DNA of 64,000 nt from Arthrobacter subterraneus. GTDB lineage: Bacteria > Actinomycetota > Actinomycetes > Actinomycetales > Micrococcaceae. The DNA lies in the NCBI RefSeq assembly GCF_900099735.1, contig NZ_FNDT01000006.1, forward strand, positions 124,001 through 188,000, written 5' to 3'. Position 1 is the first letter of the stretch; each line of letters begins with the position of its first letter. The notes below the pieces were generated by a model, which saw nothing but the letters and a program-made list of their open reading frames with translations, did not search any database and had not been told where the DNA came from. Position numbers and translations under genes: made by a program. This document shows, piece by piece, positions 1-8,934 of this stretch.

Positions 1-48
1 TTCCTCTGCGACGACCACGAAGCTGCGTGCCTGATCGAGTGTAAACAT
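1..48 (-). CDS. LysR-family transcriptional regulator, N-terminal fragment cut by window edge
   Basis: Sixteen codons run leftward from an ATG at 48 and reach the window edge still open. The peptide MFTLDQARSFVVVAEE is the usual first helix of LysR regulators, which normally continues into a winged HTH. Only this start is visible, so effector and targets are unknown. A LysR gene at the edge may regulate genes outside the window. Confidence 0.6.
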   Translation of the reverse strand, partial: MFTLDQARSFVVVAEE

Positions 49-148
49 GATGCCTTCCGGGTATCACTTCATGCTTATCCTGGCTTATACACGGATCCTG
101 GCTGCCGTCCAAGATGACCCCAGCGTGAATGAGTCGGACTAGCCGTCT

Positions 149-415
149 TCAGCCCTGGAGCAGGTTCAGTTCCCTGAGCTTCGCCTCGACCTCGGGGTTG
201 CTCGGCTCAACCTGGTGTGCCCCGTCCGGGTACACGACCACCGGGATATTGGTCCGGCCGGAGATGCTCTTCGCTTCTTCAGCAGCCTCCGGGGTTTCCA
301 CCAGGTTGATGTACTCATAGCCGATGCCGAGCTCGTCCAGCTGCCGCTTGGTGCGGATGCAGTCCCGGCACCAGTCAGCGCCGTACATGCGGATTGTTTC
401 GGGATTCGCCGTCAT
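149..415 (-). CDS. Mycoredoxin / glutaredoxin-like thiol-disulfide oxidoreductase
   Basis: An 88-residue thioredoxin-fold protein with an N-terminal MYGADWCRDC strand-loop. The CRDC pair (about residues 16-19) is the redox active site, and NIPVVVYPDG (about 56-65) carries the cis-proline of this fold. Length and motif fit actinobacterial mycoredoxin/NrdH-like proteins, which reduce mycothiol-mixed disulfides or feed ribonucleotide reductase. No nrdE/nrdF is nearby, so a general redox role is more likely. It ends 9 bases downstream (on the minus strand) of the GntR gene stop and may be transcribed with it. Confidence 0.85.
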   Translation of the reverse strand: MTANPETIRMYGADWCRDCIRTKRQLDELGIGYEYINLVETPEAAEEAKSISGRTNIPVVVYPDGAHQVEPSNPEVEAKLRELNLLQG

Positions 416-424
416 GCCTTCATC

Positions 425-1132
425 CTACGGCTGGGCGACGGTTTGCAGACGCGACCGTGAGTTGGCCAGGTGCATCCGCATGGCGGCGGATGCCGTCAGC
501 GCGTCCCCCGCGGCGATCGCGTCCCGCACGGCCCGGTGCTCAGCGGCGACGCGCTGCACGCGGGGCGAGCGGCCGTCGTCGTCGGCGGGTTCCAGCCGCT
601 CAGGCGGCATCGCGATCATCGCCGGCCCCAGCATCATCAGCGCGTCCACGAAGTAGAAGTTGCCGCTGGCCTCGGCGACGGTGCGGTGGAAGGCGAAGTC
701 GCAGGAGACCGCCGTGGCCGCGTGGTTGCCGGCGGCGTCGAACGCCGCGAGGGCGGAATCCAGCGCGGCGATCAGGCCAGGCGTGGCGTTCGACGCGGCG
801 AGCGCAGCGGCCTCACTCTCCAGGCCGGCCCGGAACGCCAGCAATGCGCCCCGTTCCTCGAGGGTCCGGGGCCGGCGAAGGCCTCCGGCCGTTTCCTCGG
901 CGGCGGACGGCGGGGTGAGCGCAAAGCTGCCGCTCCCCCGCCGCGTGTAGACGAGGCCCTCGGCCTGCAGCCGGGAGATCGCCTCCCGGACCACCGTGCG
1001 GCTGACCCCGAACTCCGCCAGAAGCGCGCTCTCGCTGGGCAGCTTCTCACCGGACGGGATGGTTCCGTCGACAATACGACGGCGGAGGCTGTCGACCAGC
1101 GAAACGGCCAGGTTCTGTTTCATGCTCCCCAT
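425..1132 (-). CDS. GntR-family (FadR/FCD type) transcriptional regulator
   Basis: A 235-residue regulator. Residues about 8-75 form the GntR winged HTH (SLRRRIVDGTIPSGEKLPSE, then FGVSRTVVREAISRLQAEGL with the typical R-G-SGSF wing). Residues about 95-230 are an all-helical FCD ligand domain with the His-rich pattern typical of metal and carboxylate binding. It lies 19 bases downstream of the sugar-acid dehydratase gene on the same strand, so the two are probably one operon. Two FadR-type operator matches precede that dehydratase, which suggests autoregulated control by a sugar acid. Confidence 0.9.
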   Translation of the reverse strand: MGSMKQNLAVSLVDSLRRRIVDGTIPSGEKLPSESALLAEFGVSRTVVREAISRLQAEGLVYTRRGSGSFALTPPSAAEETAGGLRRPRTLEERGALLAFRAGLESEAAALAASNATPGLIAALDSALAAFDAAGNHAATAVSCDFAFHRTVAEASGNFYFVDALMMLGPAMIAMPPERLEPADDDGRSPRVQRVAAEHRAVRDAIAAGDALTASAAMRMHLANSRSRLQTVAQP

Positions 1133-1151
1133 GCTGGCACGGTGCGCGTGC

Positions 1152-2285
1152 TCAGCGCGTTCCGAACTCGACGCTGTCCGTGGTCCAGGCCCGGGCCTGG
1201 TCGCTGAAGGTCACTCCGAGACCCGGGCGGTCGGGCACCACCATGCGGCCGTCGCGGGTTTCGAGCCGCTCGTTGAACAGCGGGTCCAGCCAGTCGAAGT
1301 GTTCAACCCACGGCTCCCGCGGGTAGGCCGCGGCCAGGTGCAGGTGGATCTCCATGGCGAAGTGCGGTGCGAGGTCCAGACCCGCCTGGTCGGCCAGCGT
1401 CGCAAGGCGGAGGAACTGGGTGATGCCGCCGACGCGCGGGGCGTCCGGCTGGATGATGTCGCAGGCGCGGGTGGCGATGAGCCGCTCATGCTCGGCGACG
1501 GACGCGAGCATCTCGCCCGTGGCGATGGGGGTATCAAGTGCCAGCGCCAGCGCAGCGTGCCCCTCGGCGTCGTACGCGTCCAGGGGCTCCTCGATCCAGA
1601 CCAGATCGAACTGCTCCAGCTTGCGGCCCATGCGCAGCGCAGTGGCGCGGTCCCACTGCTGATTGGCGTCCACCATCAGGGGAACGTCGTGGCCGATATG
1701 TTCGCGGACGGCGGCGACACGGCGCAGGTCCTCCGCCGAATCCGGCAGGCCGACCTTGATCTTGATGCCGCCGATGCCCTCGGCGAGGGACTGCGTGGCC
1801 CGCTCCTTCACCTCGTCGATCGAGGCGTTGAGGAAGCCGCCGGAGGTGTTGTAGGTCCGCACCGAGTCCCGGTAGGCGCCAAGCAGCTTCGCCAGCGGAA
1901 GCCCCGCGCGCTTGGCCTTCAGGTCATACAGGGCGATGTCCAGTGCAGCGAGCGCCTGGGTAGCCACGCCGGAGCGGCCCACGGACGCGCCGGCCCACAG
2001 CAACTTGTTATACAGCTTGGCAATGTCATTGGGGTCTTCGCCGATCATCGACCCGGCAACTTCCCGGGCATGCGCGTACTGGGCCGGGCCCCCTGCCCGC
2101 TTGGAGTAGGAGAATCCGAGGCCGCAGACACCCTGCTCGGTCAGGATCTCCGCGAAGAGGAAAACCACCTCGGTCATGGGCTTCTGCCGGCCCGTGAACA
2201 CCTTGGCGTCGGAGATCGGCGTGGCCAACGGCAACGTGGCGGTGGACAGCTTCACATGGCGGATTGCATCGGGCGTATAAGTCAT
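1152..2285 (-). CDS. Enolase-superfamily sugar-acid dehydratase (L-talarate/galactarate dehydratase-like)
   Basis: A 377-residue mandelate racemase/muconate lactonizing enzyme family protein. The barrel carries the KxK base (GIKIKVG, about 174-180), metal ligands in MVDANQQW, VWIEEPLD and ATGEML, and the opposing catalytic His in APHFAMEIHLHL. The KxK plus His arrangement fits L-talarate/galactarate dehydratases and other acid-sugar dehydratases. These remove water from a C6 diacid to give a 2-keto-3-deoxy product. Substrate is not fixed by sequence alone; a muconate cycloisomerase-like role is the alternative. No aldolase for the product is in view. Confidence 0.82.
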   Translation of the reverse strand: MTYTPDAIRHVKLSTATLPLATPISDAKVFTGRQKPMTEVVFLFAEILTEQGVCGLGFSYSKRAGGPAQYAHAREVAGSMIGEDPNDIAKLYNKLLWAGASVGRSGVATQALAALDIALYDLKAKRAGLPLAKLLGAYRDSVRTYNTSGGFLNASIDEVKERATQSLAEGIGGIKIKVGLPDSAEDLRRVAAVREHIGHDVPLMVDANQQWDRATALRMGRKLEQFDLVWIEEPLDAYDAEGHAALALALDTPIATGEMLASVAEHERLIATRACDIIQPDAPRVGGITQFLRLATLADQAGLDLAPHFAMEIHLHLAAAYPREPWVEHFDWLDPLFNERLETRDGRMVVPDRPGLGVTFSDQARAWTTDSVEFGTR

Positions 2286-2319
2286 CGCGGGACCTTCGGG
2301 AGAGCGGATCTGGATAACT

Positions 2320-2350
2320 TATCGTACAACTAGCCGACTTGTCCTACAAG
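2320..2350. promoter_or_regulatory. Two FadR/GntR-type operator matches upstream of the dehydratase
   Basis: TCGTACAACTA (2322-2332) and TTGTCCTACAA (2339-2349) both match the FadR-subfamily pattern TnGTnnnACnA exactly. Their centres are 17 bases apart. They lie 37-64 bases upstream of the dehydratase ATG, whose operon encodes a FadR-type GntR regulator. ACTTGTCCTACAAGT around the second site is a perfect palindrome (6-base arms, 3-base spacer). Confidence 0.65.
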
Positions 2351-3157
2351 TTAGTGCGCTTCGACGATCTCCTCGTTGCGCGCGAACCGCCGGTTCCGCA
2401 GTACCGGGAGGAACTGTCGCACTTCCTCGATGCGTTTGCGGCTCACCTCGGCGGTCACCACGCCCTGCTCCTCCTCGTTGAGGAAGACCTGCGGCACACC
2501 CATGGGGTCCAGGATGGCCGAGTGCCCGATCGTGTGCGACGACGACGTCCCGGCCGCCGCGATCCAGACGGTGTTCTCGATGGCCCGGGCGCGCAGCAGC
2601 GTCTCCCAATGCTCGATCTTGTGGTCCCCCTTGAACCAGGCGGCCGGAACCAGTACGACGTCGGCACCACGGTCGGCGAGCGCCCTCGCCTGTTCCGGGA
2701 AGCGGAGGTCGTAGCAGGTCATCAGCCCGACGTTCAGCTCCCCCACCGGCACCACGGTGATACCGCCGTCGCCGGGTTTGATGCGCTCGGACTCGGAGTA
2801 GCTGAAGGCGTCATACAGGTGAAGTTTGCGGTAGGTATCAACGATCCTGCCCGTGGCGTCGATGAGCACCAGGGTGTTGTACGGCCGTTCCTCACCGCTG
2901 GACTCATACCCGCCGGCGACGACGGCGATGTTCAGTTCCGCCGCCAGGAACGAGAGCTGCTGGACGAACACGGACCAGCCCGCGCCGACGGCCTCGGCCA
3001 GGGGGCCCTCGACCTTGCCGATCGAGAACATCGATTCCTCCGGGAACACGATGAGTTCCGATCCCTCTCCTGCGGCTTCCTCCGCCAGCTCGCGCATCAT
3101 TGCGACGTTGGCGGTGACGTCCCCGCCGGGCCTGAATTGTCCAACACTGATCTTCAT
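2351..3157 (-). CDS. Carbon-nitrogen hydrolase (nitrilase superfamily amidase)
   Basis: A 268-residue nitrilase-fold hydrolase. The Glu-Lys-Cys triad is visible: Glu in IVFPEES (about 40), Lys in TYRKLHLYD (about 109), Cys in GLMTCYDLRFPEQ (about 146). The family hydrolyses C-N bonds of amides, carbamoyl compounds or omega-amidase substrates in the cytoplasm. The TCYDLRFPE context is typical of the branch containing omega-amidase and deaminated-glutathione amidase. It stands just upstream of the sugar-acid operon on the same strand, separated by the operator region, so it is probably an independent unit. Confidence 0.88.
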   Translation of the reverse strand: MKISVGQFRPGGDVTANVAMMRELAEEAAGEGSELIVFPEESMFSIGKVEGPLAEAVGAGWSVFVQQLSFLAAELNIAVVAGGYESSGEERPYNTLVLIDATGRIVDTYRKLHLYDAFSYSESERIKPGDGGITVVPVGELNVGLMTCYDLRFPEQARALADRGADVVLVPAAWFKGDHKIEHWETLLRARAIENTVWIAAAGTSSSHTIGHSAILDPMGVPQVFLNEEEQGVVTAEVSRKRIEEVRQFLPVLRNRRFARNEEIVEAH

Positions 3158-3219
3158 CGCGGGCCCTTTCGGGTAGGAACTGGGGCTGTACCAAGGGTAC
3201 CGAAGAGTAGCGTGGCGCT

Positions 3220-3723
3220 ATGCGGAAAAATCAGCGACAGCGGGACACACCGGGGCCGGGCCAGGAATCGGTGTGGGATTACCCGCGACCGCCGCGGGTG
3301 GAGAACTATCCGGGCGTCGTCGTCATCGAGTTCGGCGGGAAGGAGATCGCGCGGACCGGCAGCGCGGTGCGGGTCCTGGAGACAAGCCACCCGCCGGTGT
3401 TCTACATCCCGCACGCGGACTTCGTCCAGGGCTCCCTGCAGCCGGTGGACGGCACCACGTGGTGCGAGTTCAAGGGAGAGGCTGCCTATTACGACGTCGC
3501 CGCCGGCTCCGCCCGCGCCGAACGCGCGGCCTGGACCTATCCCTCCCCCACCGCCGGGTTCGAGGTGCTGGCCGGAGCAGTGGCTGTCTACCCCGGCCGC
3601 ATGGACCGCTGCCTGGTCGACGGCGAAGAGGTCCAGGCCCAGCCCGGAGCCTTCTACGGCGGCTGGATCACGTCCCGCGTGGTGGGTCCGTTCAAGGGCC
3701 CGCCGGGAACCTGGGGCTGGTAG
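3220..3723 (+). CDS. DUF427 domain-containing protein
   Basis: A 167-residue protein. The central part (VVVIEFGGKEIARTGSAVRVLET through CEFKGEAAYYDV and YP) is the DUF427 beta-barrel. It keeps the conserved SHPPVFYIP and TWCEFKGEA segments. Biochemical function of the family is not established. It is divergent from the nitrilase gene (62-base gap) and convergent with the next gene, six bases apart. Confidence 0.85.
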   Translation: MRKNQRQRDTPGPGQESVWDYPRPPRVENYPGVVVIEFGGKEIARTGSAVRVLETSHPPVFYIPHADFVQGSLQPVDGTTWCEFKGEAAYYDVAAGSARAERAAWTYPSPTAGFEVLAGAVAVYPGRMDRCLVDGEEVQAQPGAFYGGWITSRVVGPFKGPPGTWGW

Positions 3724-3728
3724 CCCGG

Positions 3729-4850
3729 CTAGAACTGGGGGTGCCACAGCTCCGTGGTGTTGCCCTGCACCGCGAGCGCCGTCCGCCACCGGTCAAACAC
3801 GGAGCACGGGTGGGAGATGCCCAGGTCAACGGTGTCGCCCACCCGGAGTGCCCCGGCGTTGTCCACAATCGCATGGTGATCGAAGAGCCGCACCACCACG
3901 CCGTCTGGCTCTTCCAGCGTGGCACCGTCCCGGTGATGCGCCACCAGGGCGGGCAGGCCGGCGTCGTACGCCAGCTCCCGCTTCCCCGCGCCGAGGATGG
4001 CCCGCCCCTCCTCCGGGACAGAAACGACGACGGCGCGTACCACCGCGGCGGCGCGCAGGCCCGGCAGCGGGGAGACTTCCGCGTACGTCCCGTGGTCGTG
4101 GATGACGTAACAGCCGGAGCGCAGGATGTTCAGGGAACCGTCGGGAAGGAACCGGGCGGCGTGGTCCTGGAACGCTGAGCCACCCACCGAGAAGAGGGGC
4201 TGGTCAACTTCGAACCGGTCGCGCAACAGGTCGAAGACCTCGACAGCTGCCCGGCAGTGGGCGTCGATGGAGGCAAGGTTTTCCGGCGTGCGGACGTTCG
4301 GTGCAATACCCTCGTAGGCGCTGACGCCGGCGAGGCGCAGTCCGGGGGCGGCCCGGACTGCATCGGCGAGCGCCGGTGCTTCCGCGACATCCCGGATGCC
4401 GGTGCGCCCGCCGGGAACACCGACGTCGAGCAGAACGGAAAGCGTATGGTCGGCGTCGGGAAATCCGTGCGCCAATGCCGACACGGCGGCGCTGGAATCG
4501 GCGAGGCAATGGAGCTCCACGGCGGGGTGGGCGTGGAGCAGCCGGCGCAGTTCGGCCACCAGCGGCGGGTACACCACCTCGTTGGCAATGAGGATCCGCC
4601 GGGCTCCCCAGGACACGGCGTGCGCGGCCTGCGCCGGCGTCGCGACCGTCACTCCCCAGGAGCCGGGGAGCTGGCGCTGGACGATCTCCCGGGTCATCGT
4701 CGTCTTGATGTGGGGCGCGAGGACCATCGAGTGCTCCGCGGCCCACTGCTCCTTGAGTGAGATGTTCGCGTCGATCGCGTCGACGTCGAGCAGCAGCTGC
4801 GGGAGGCTGGAAAGATGCAGGTCAGCGCTCAAGTTCACCATTCTCGGCAT
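3729..4850 (-). CDS. PLP-dependent fold-type III enzyme (D-serine dehydratase / D-threonine aldolase-like)
   Basis: A 373-residue protein with an alanine-racemase-like N-terminal barrel. LLLDVDAIDANI opens the barrel and APHIKTTMT (about 45-53) places the PLP lysine. The C-terminal D-serine-dehydratase-like domain carries a metal-binding pattern ending in ISHPCSVFDRW. The family acts on D-amino acids (D-Ser dehydration or D-Thr cleavage). It is annotated in actinobacteria as amino acid deaminase or alanine racemase. The exact substrate cannot be read from sequence. An internal ATG at 4841 is an alternative start. Confidence 0.8.
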   Translation of the reverse strand: MPRMVNLSADLHLSSLPQLLLDVDAIDANISLKEQWAAEHSMVLAPHIKTTMTREIVQRQLPGSWGVTVATPAQAAHAVSWGARRILIANEVVYPPLVAELRRLLHAHPAVELHCLADSSAAVSALAHGFPDADHTLSVLLDVGVPGGRTGIRDVAEAPALADAVRAAPGLRLAGVSAYEGIAPNVRTPENLASIDAHCRAAVEVFDLLRDRFEVDQPLFSVGGSAFQDHAARFLPDGSLNILRSGCYVIHDHGTYAEVSPLPGLRAAAVVRAVVVSVPEEGRAILGAGKRELAYDAGLPALVAHHRDGATLEEPDGVVVRLFDHHAIVDNAGALRVGDTVDLGISHPCSVFDRWRTALAVQGNTTELWHPQF

Positions 4851-4942
4851 CCTACCGTTCAGGTTCCACCCAGCAGACGCCTAGGCTCCGTCCATCAGGC
4901 GCTGCTAGAGTCTCAGGTCGGTAATCAACAGTAGGAGTGTCT

Positions 4943-5680
4943 GTGAAGAAGAAGTGGTTCATCAGCGCCGTCGTAGCGGGTTCACTCGCCTTCGCGACGG
5001 GCTGTGCAGGGAACACCGAGGCGGAACCAGCGCCGAGCGAGAGCGCCGCCAGCGCACCGGCGGAAGCCCCAACGCCCGATCTCGAGGGGATTCCCGACGT
5101 CGTCGCAACGGTCAACGGGCTGGACATCACCAAGGAAGAGTTCACCACGGCGTATGAGGGTTCCTTCCAGCAGATGGCGATGCAGTCCCAGGTGACCGGG
5201 CAGGAAGTCGACCAGGAGCAGCTGAAGACGCAGACGCTCGACAACATCATCGGCAACAAGCTGCTGATCCAGGAGGCTGACAACCGCGGGATCGAGGCCA
5301 GCGAGGAAGCGATCGCCGCCACGACGGATGAGCTGATGAAGACCAACCAGTTTGCGTCCGAGGATGAGCTCTTCGCTGCCCTTGAGGAGCAGGGCATTTC
5401 GAAGGAAGACGCCACCGAGCAGATCGAGCAGCAGGTCCGGCTGGACGCGCTGCTCGCCGAGGAGGTCGGGGACGCCGCGCCGACAGAAGAGGAACTGAAG
5501 GCTGCCTATGAGGAGGCCAAGGCTTCCGGGGCCGCGCAGGGCGGCGGGGAGGTTCCGCCGTATGAGGAGCTCAAGCCGCAGCTTGAGCAGCAGGCCAAGG
5601 ACCAGAAGAAGTCGGAGGCGGCCCTCGCACTGGTCACGGAGCTTCGCGAGAGCGGCGACGTGGTCAGCAACCTCGAGTAG
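4943..5680 (+). CDS. SurA N-terminal domain lipoprotein (peptidyl-prolyl isomerase-type chaperone)
   Basis: A secreted lipoprotein of 245 residues. Positive MKKKW, a hydrophobic stretch, then lipobox FATGC predict lipidation at Cys near residue 21. An acidic, Ala/Pro-rich linker follows, then a SurA-N-like helical domain (VVATVNGLDITKEEFTTAYE, about 50-200). A second GTG lies at 4937, but GGAG at 4934-4937 sits correctly for GTG 4943, so 4943 is chosen. No clear parvulin catalytic domain is present, so it is more likely a chaperone than an isomerase. It probably assists exported protein folding at the outer face of the membrane. Confidence 0.85.
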   Translation: MKKKWFISAVVAGSLAFATGCAGNTEAEPAPSESAASAPAEAPTPDLEGIPDVVATVNGLDITKEEFTTAYEGSFQQMAMQSQVTGQEVDQEQLKTQTLDNIIGNKLLIQEADNRGIEASEEAIAATTDELMKTNQFASEDELFAALEEQGISKEDATEQIEQQVRLDALLAEEVGDAAPTEEELKAAYEEAKASGAAQGGGEVPPYEELKPQLEQQAKDQKKSEAALALVTELRESGDVVSNLE

Positions 5681-5723
5681 CACCCAAGATCGAGTAACCC
5701 CCGGCGTCGACCGGGCGGCTATC

Positions 5724-5764
5724 GCAGAAATGGCCAGGTTCCATCGGGAACCTGGCCATTCTGC
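5724..5764. terminator. Bidirectional hairpin terminator between the lipoprotein gene and purA
   Basis: A perfect 14-base inverted repeat (AATGGCCAGGTTCC at 5729-5742 and its complement at 5747-5760) surrounds a 4-base loop. The flanks GCAGA/CTGC extend it with one bulge. It sits between two convergent genes and probably ends both transcripts. Confidence 0.75.
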
Positions 5765-5775
5765 TACGCCGGCGG

Positions 5776-7065
5776 CTAACCGCCGATGAGGTCGTTGATC
5801 ACGATCGTCTGGTCGCGGTCCGGACCCACGCCGATGGCCGAGAACCGGGTACCGGACATTTTCTCGAGCGCCCGCACGTAGGTCTGCGCGTTTTCCGGCA
5901 GGTCCTCGATGGTGCGTGCACCGGTGATGTCCTCGGTCCAGCCGTCGAAGTACTCGAAGATCGGCCTGGCGTGGTGAAACTCGGTCTGCGTCATGGGCAT
6001 TTCATCGTGCCGGACGCCGTCGACGTCGTAGGCCACGCACACGGGAATCTGCTCGATCCCGGTCAGCACGTCCAGCTTGGTCACGAAGTAGTCGGTGAAC
6101 CCGTTGACGCGGGCTGCGTGGCGGGCCAGCACGGCGTCATACCAGCCGCAGCGGCGCGGCCGCCCGGTGTTGACGCCGAACTCGCCGCCGGTCTTCTGCA
6201 GGTAGACGCCCATCTCGTCGAACAGTTCGGTGGGGAACGGGCCGGCGCCGACGCGCGTGGTGTAGGCCTTGATGATGCCCACGGCGCGGTTGATGCGCGT
6301 GGGCCCGATTCCGGATCCGACGGATGCTCCGCCGGCCGTGGGATTCGACGACGTCACGAAGGGGTAGGTGCCGTGGTCCACGTCGAGGAAGGTGGCCTGG
6401 CCGCCCTCCATGAGGACCACCTTGCCGGCGTCGAGCGCTTCATTGAGTACGTAGGTCGAGTCGATGACCAGCGGGCGGAGGCGGTCGGCGAAGGACAGGA
6501 AGTACTCCACGATCTCGTTGACCTCCACGTTGCGCCGGTTGTAGACCTTGACCAGCAGCTCGTTCTTCTGCTTCAGCGAGCCCTCAACCTTCTGGCGGAG
6601 GATCGACTCATCAAAGACGTCCTGCACGCGGATACCCAGGCGTGCCACCTTGTCCATATAGGCGGGGCCAATGCCGCGGCCGGTGGTTCCGATGGCACGC
6701 TTGCCGAGGAAGCGCTCGGTGACCTTGTCGAGGACCTGGTGGTACGGCGCCACGAGGTGCGCGTTCGCTGACACCCGCAGCTTGGACGTGTCCGCGCCGC
6801 GTGCCTCGAGCCCGTCGATCTCCTGGAACAGCGCCTCCAGGTTGATGACGCAGCCGTTGCCGATGATCGGGACGGCGTTGGGACTGAGAATTCCGGCGGG
6901 AAGGAGCTTCAGCTCGTACTTCTCACCACCCACGACGACGGTGTGCCCGGCGTTGTTGCCGCCGTTCGGCTTCACGACGTAGTCCACGCGACCGCCGAGC
7001 AGGTCAGTGGCCTTGCCTTTGCCTTCATCGCCCCACTGGGCTCCGACAATCACAATTGCTGGCAT
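5776..7065 (-). CDS. purA: Adenylosuccinate synthetase
   Basis: A 429-residue enzyme joining IMP and aspartate with GTP in AMP synthesis (cytoplasm). The start [24 protein letters not shown] contains the GDEGKGK phosphate loop. [23 protein letters not shown] and [10 protein letters not shown] are further family signatures. Upstream in-frame codons exist, but ATG 7065 gives the canonical N terminus and has GGGGGAGG just upstream. Length is that of bacterial PurA. Confidence 0.98.
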   Translation of the reverse strand: MPAIVIVGAQWGDEGKGKATDLLGGRVDYVVKPNGGNNAGHTVVVGGEKYELKLLPAGILSPNAVPIIGNGCVINLEALFQEIDGLEARGADTSKLRVSANAHLVAPYHQVLDKVTERFLGKRAIGTTGRGIGPAYMDKVARLGIRVQDVFDESILRQKVEGSLKQKNELLVKVYNRRNVEVNEIVEYFLSFADRLRPLVIDSTYVLNEALDAGKVVLMEGGQATFLDVDHGTYPFVTSSNPTAGGASVGSGIGPTRINRAVGIIKAYTTRVGAGPFPTELFDEMGVYLQKTGGEFGVNTGRPRRCGWYDAVLARHAARVNGFTDYFVTKLDVLTGIEQIPVCVAYDVDGVRHDEMPMTQTEFHHARPIFEYFDGWTEDITGARTIEDLPENAQTYVRALEKMSGTRFSAIGVGPDRDQTIVINDLIGG

Positions 7066-7267
7066 GGGATCCTCCCCCATTGTTTGGCGGCAGAAGTGCG
7101 CGCCGCGTGCCGCGCGAAATGTGTGCCGCCGTGCATGAGAACGCCCCAAGACCTGTAAGGAGTCCGGGGCTCTTACCACCCAAGTTTAGCGGACAGGAGT
7201 CACCGGCCGGGGAAGGCTGTTCACAGAACGCCTCCCGCCACCACGGGGCAGCAGGTACCGCGGACAG

Positions 7268-7837
7268 CTAGAAGAGATCGGTGCTGTTGATGAATCCCAC
7301 CACCATCGCTGTCCACCAGCAGGTCTGGGAGATGGCCAGGCAGATGAGCAGGTGCACCCGCATACCCGGCGGAACGTCACTGAATCTTGTTCCCGCCGGC
7401 ATGGAGTTCAGCCGGCGCATGCACGGGATCAGCAGGATGCCGTTGAGCATGAGTACCAGGACTGCGCACATCTTGATGATGGTCAGCGGGTTTTCCATCA
7501 CCGGATTGATGAGGGCACCGGTGACCAGCAGTCCCGCCAGTCCACCCCAGATGATCGGCATGGCGGCGGATTCAATCCGGCTGGTCTCAACGAGTTTGCG
7601 TCTGGAGATCAACCAGAGAAAGCCCACCCAGTCCACCAGGAGAACGGCGCCGAAGGCTGCCACCAGCGAGATGGTGTGCACTATGAGGGAAATTTTCGCG
7701 ACTCCCGGGTCGACGCGCAGAACCGCGCCGAGGCTGACAGACAGGATCCAGGCGGCAGTGACGCCCACCGCCATCAGTGCGATGCGCGGAGGTGAATAGG
7801 TGGTACGCAGGGAAACACGGGGTAGGGCGGAATCCAT
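7268..7837 (-). CDS. Hypothetical multi-pass membrane protein
   Basis: A 189-residue protein with about five hydrophobic segments (near 19-41, 48-75, 93-112, 118-137 and 160-182). HTISLVAAFGAVLLVDWVGFLWLISRR and NPVMENPLTIIKMCAVLVLMLNG are the most conserved-looking helices. A membrane His and a Lys face the core, reminiscent of small membrane proteins of the CopD/DUF2269 kind, but I cannot assign it. It stands alone between purA and a divergent DUF72 gene. Confidence 0.7.
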   Translation of the reverse strand: MDSALPRVSLRTTYSPPRIALMAVGVTAAWILSVSLGAVLRVDPGVAKISLIVHTISLVAAFGAVLLVDWVGFLWLISRRKLVETSRIESAAMPIIWGGLAGLLVTGALINPVMENPLTIIKMCAVLVLMLNGILLIPCMRRLNSMPAGTRFSDVPPGMRVHLLICLAISQTCWWTAMVVGFINSTDLF

Positions 7838-8042
7838 GATCTTCAGCTTCTCTTGGGGGGGGCGACGCCGGTCGCGGTGGAGTAGAGGAACGCGTGTTTC
7901 AGGCTCCTTCCCTGTTGTCTCCCAACAGTGAACTGAGAACTGAATTTTACGCCCGAGCGGTCACCGTCAACAAGGAAGATTGCCTGCGCCAACTAGGCAG
8001 GGAGGCTGGTGCCCGGAGCACGCCGCGCGGTACCGTTCGGCC

Positions 8043-8909
8043 ATGTCGGATTTCCAGCCCCGCGCCCGTATCGGCATCTCGGGGTGGCGGTACGCGCCGT
8101 GGCGGAAGTCCTTCTATCCTCCCGGCCTTCCGCAGCGGTTGGAGCTCGAGTACGCTGCCTCGCAGCTCGCCACCATCGAGATCAACGGGACATTCTATTC
8201 GCTGCAGCACCGGGACAGCTTTGTCCGCTGGCGTGACACCGTGCCGGAGGACTTCCGGTTCTCCGTCAAGGGTCCGCGCTACATCACGCACATGCTCGGC
8301 CTGCGGAACGCCGAAACGGCGCTGGCCAACTTCTTCGCCTCCGGGGTCCTTGCGCTCGGCGACAAACTGGGTCCGGTCCTGTGGCAGCTGCCCGCAACCC
8401 GCCGGTTCGATCCAGACCTCGTGGACGCGTTTTTCTCGCAGTTGCCGCGAACGACGACGGCAGCCGCCTCCCTCGCCCGCGGCCACGATGAGCGGCTCAA
8501 GGACCGGGACTGGGTCACCACCGATGCCGACCGCCCGATCCACCATGTACTCGAACCGCGCCACGAAAGTTTCGGCAGCGAAGAATGCCGCGAGGTTCTC
8601 CGGCGCCACAACGTGGGGCTGGTGGTTGCGGATTCGGCAGAGAAGTGGCCGCAGTTCCGCGAGGTGACGGGCGACGTCGTCTACGTCCGCCTGCATGGCA
8701 GCACCGAGCTCTATACCAGCGGCTATACGGATGCGGAGCTGGATGACTGGGCGGCCCTGTGCCGGGGCTGGCTGACCGGTGAGACGTGCCCGGACGGGCG
8801 CGGCCGGAACGTCTACGCGTATTTCGACAATGACGTGAAGGTCCACGCCCCGTTCAACGCGATGGGTCTCGCGGAACGGTTGAGCCACGACTACCGTGGG
8901 GAGCACTGA
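8043..8909 (+). CDS. DUF72 domain-containing protein
   Basis: A 288-residue TIM-barrel-like DUF72 protein: RIGISGWRYAPWRKSFYPPGLP at the N terminus, INGTFYSLQ, FRFSVKGPRYITH, and C-terminal VYVRLHGSTELYTSGY and VYAYFDNDVKVHAP. These are all hallmark segments. The family is widespread but its reaction is unknown; a nuclease or cofactor-independent enzyme role has been guessed from its fold. ATG 8043 is preferred over the upstream start at 7980 because family members begin just before RIGISGWRY. Confidence 0.9.
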   Translation: MSDFQPRARIGISGWRYAPWRKSFYPPGLPQRLELEYAASQLATIEINGTFYSLQHRDSFVRWRDTVPEDFRFSVKGPRYITHMLGLRNAETALANFFASGVLALGDKLGPVLWQLPATRRFDPDLVDAFFSQLPRTTTAAASLARGHDERLKDRDWVTTDADRPIHHVLEPRHESFGSEECREVLRRHNVGLVVADSAEKWPQFREVTGDVVYVRLHGSTELYTSGYTDAELDDWAALCRGWLTGETCPDGRGRNVYAYFDNDVKVHAPFNAMGLAERLSHDYRGEH

Positions 8910-8934
8910 CAGCGGAATTCAGGGAGGAAATCGC

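Noticed and set aside
996-2333. Long open frame antisense to the dehydratase gene
   Set aside because: A mirror frame of a GC-rich gene with no RBS or recognisable domain; the opposite strand carries a well-supported enzyme.
2339-4105. 588-codon plus-strand open frame over the nitrilase, DUF427 and PLP-enzyme genes
   Set aside because: Crosses three recognisable genes and has repetitive Arg/Pro/Gly content typical of a shadow frame.
7980-8042. 21-residue extension of the DUF72 protein
   Set aside because: Family proteins start just before RIGISGWRY, so ATG 8043 fits better.
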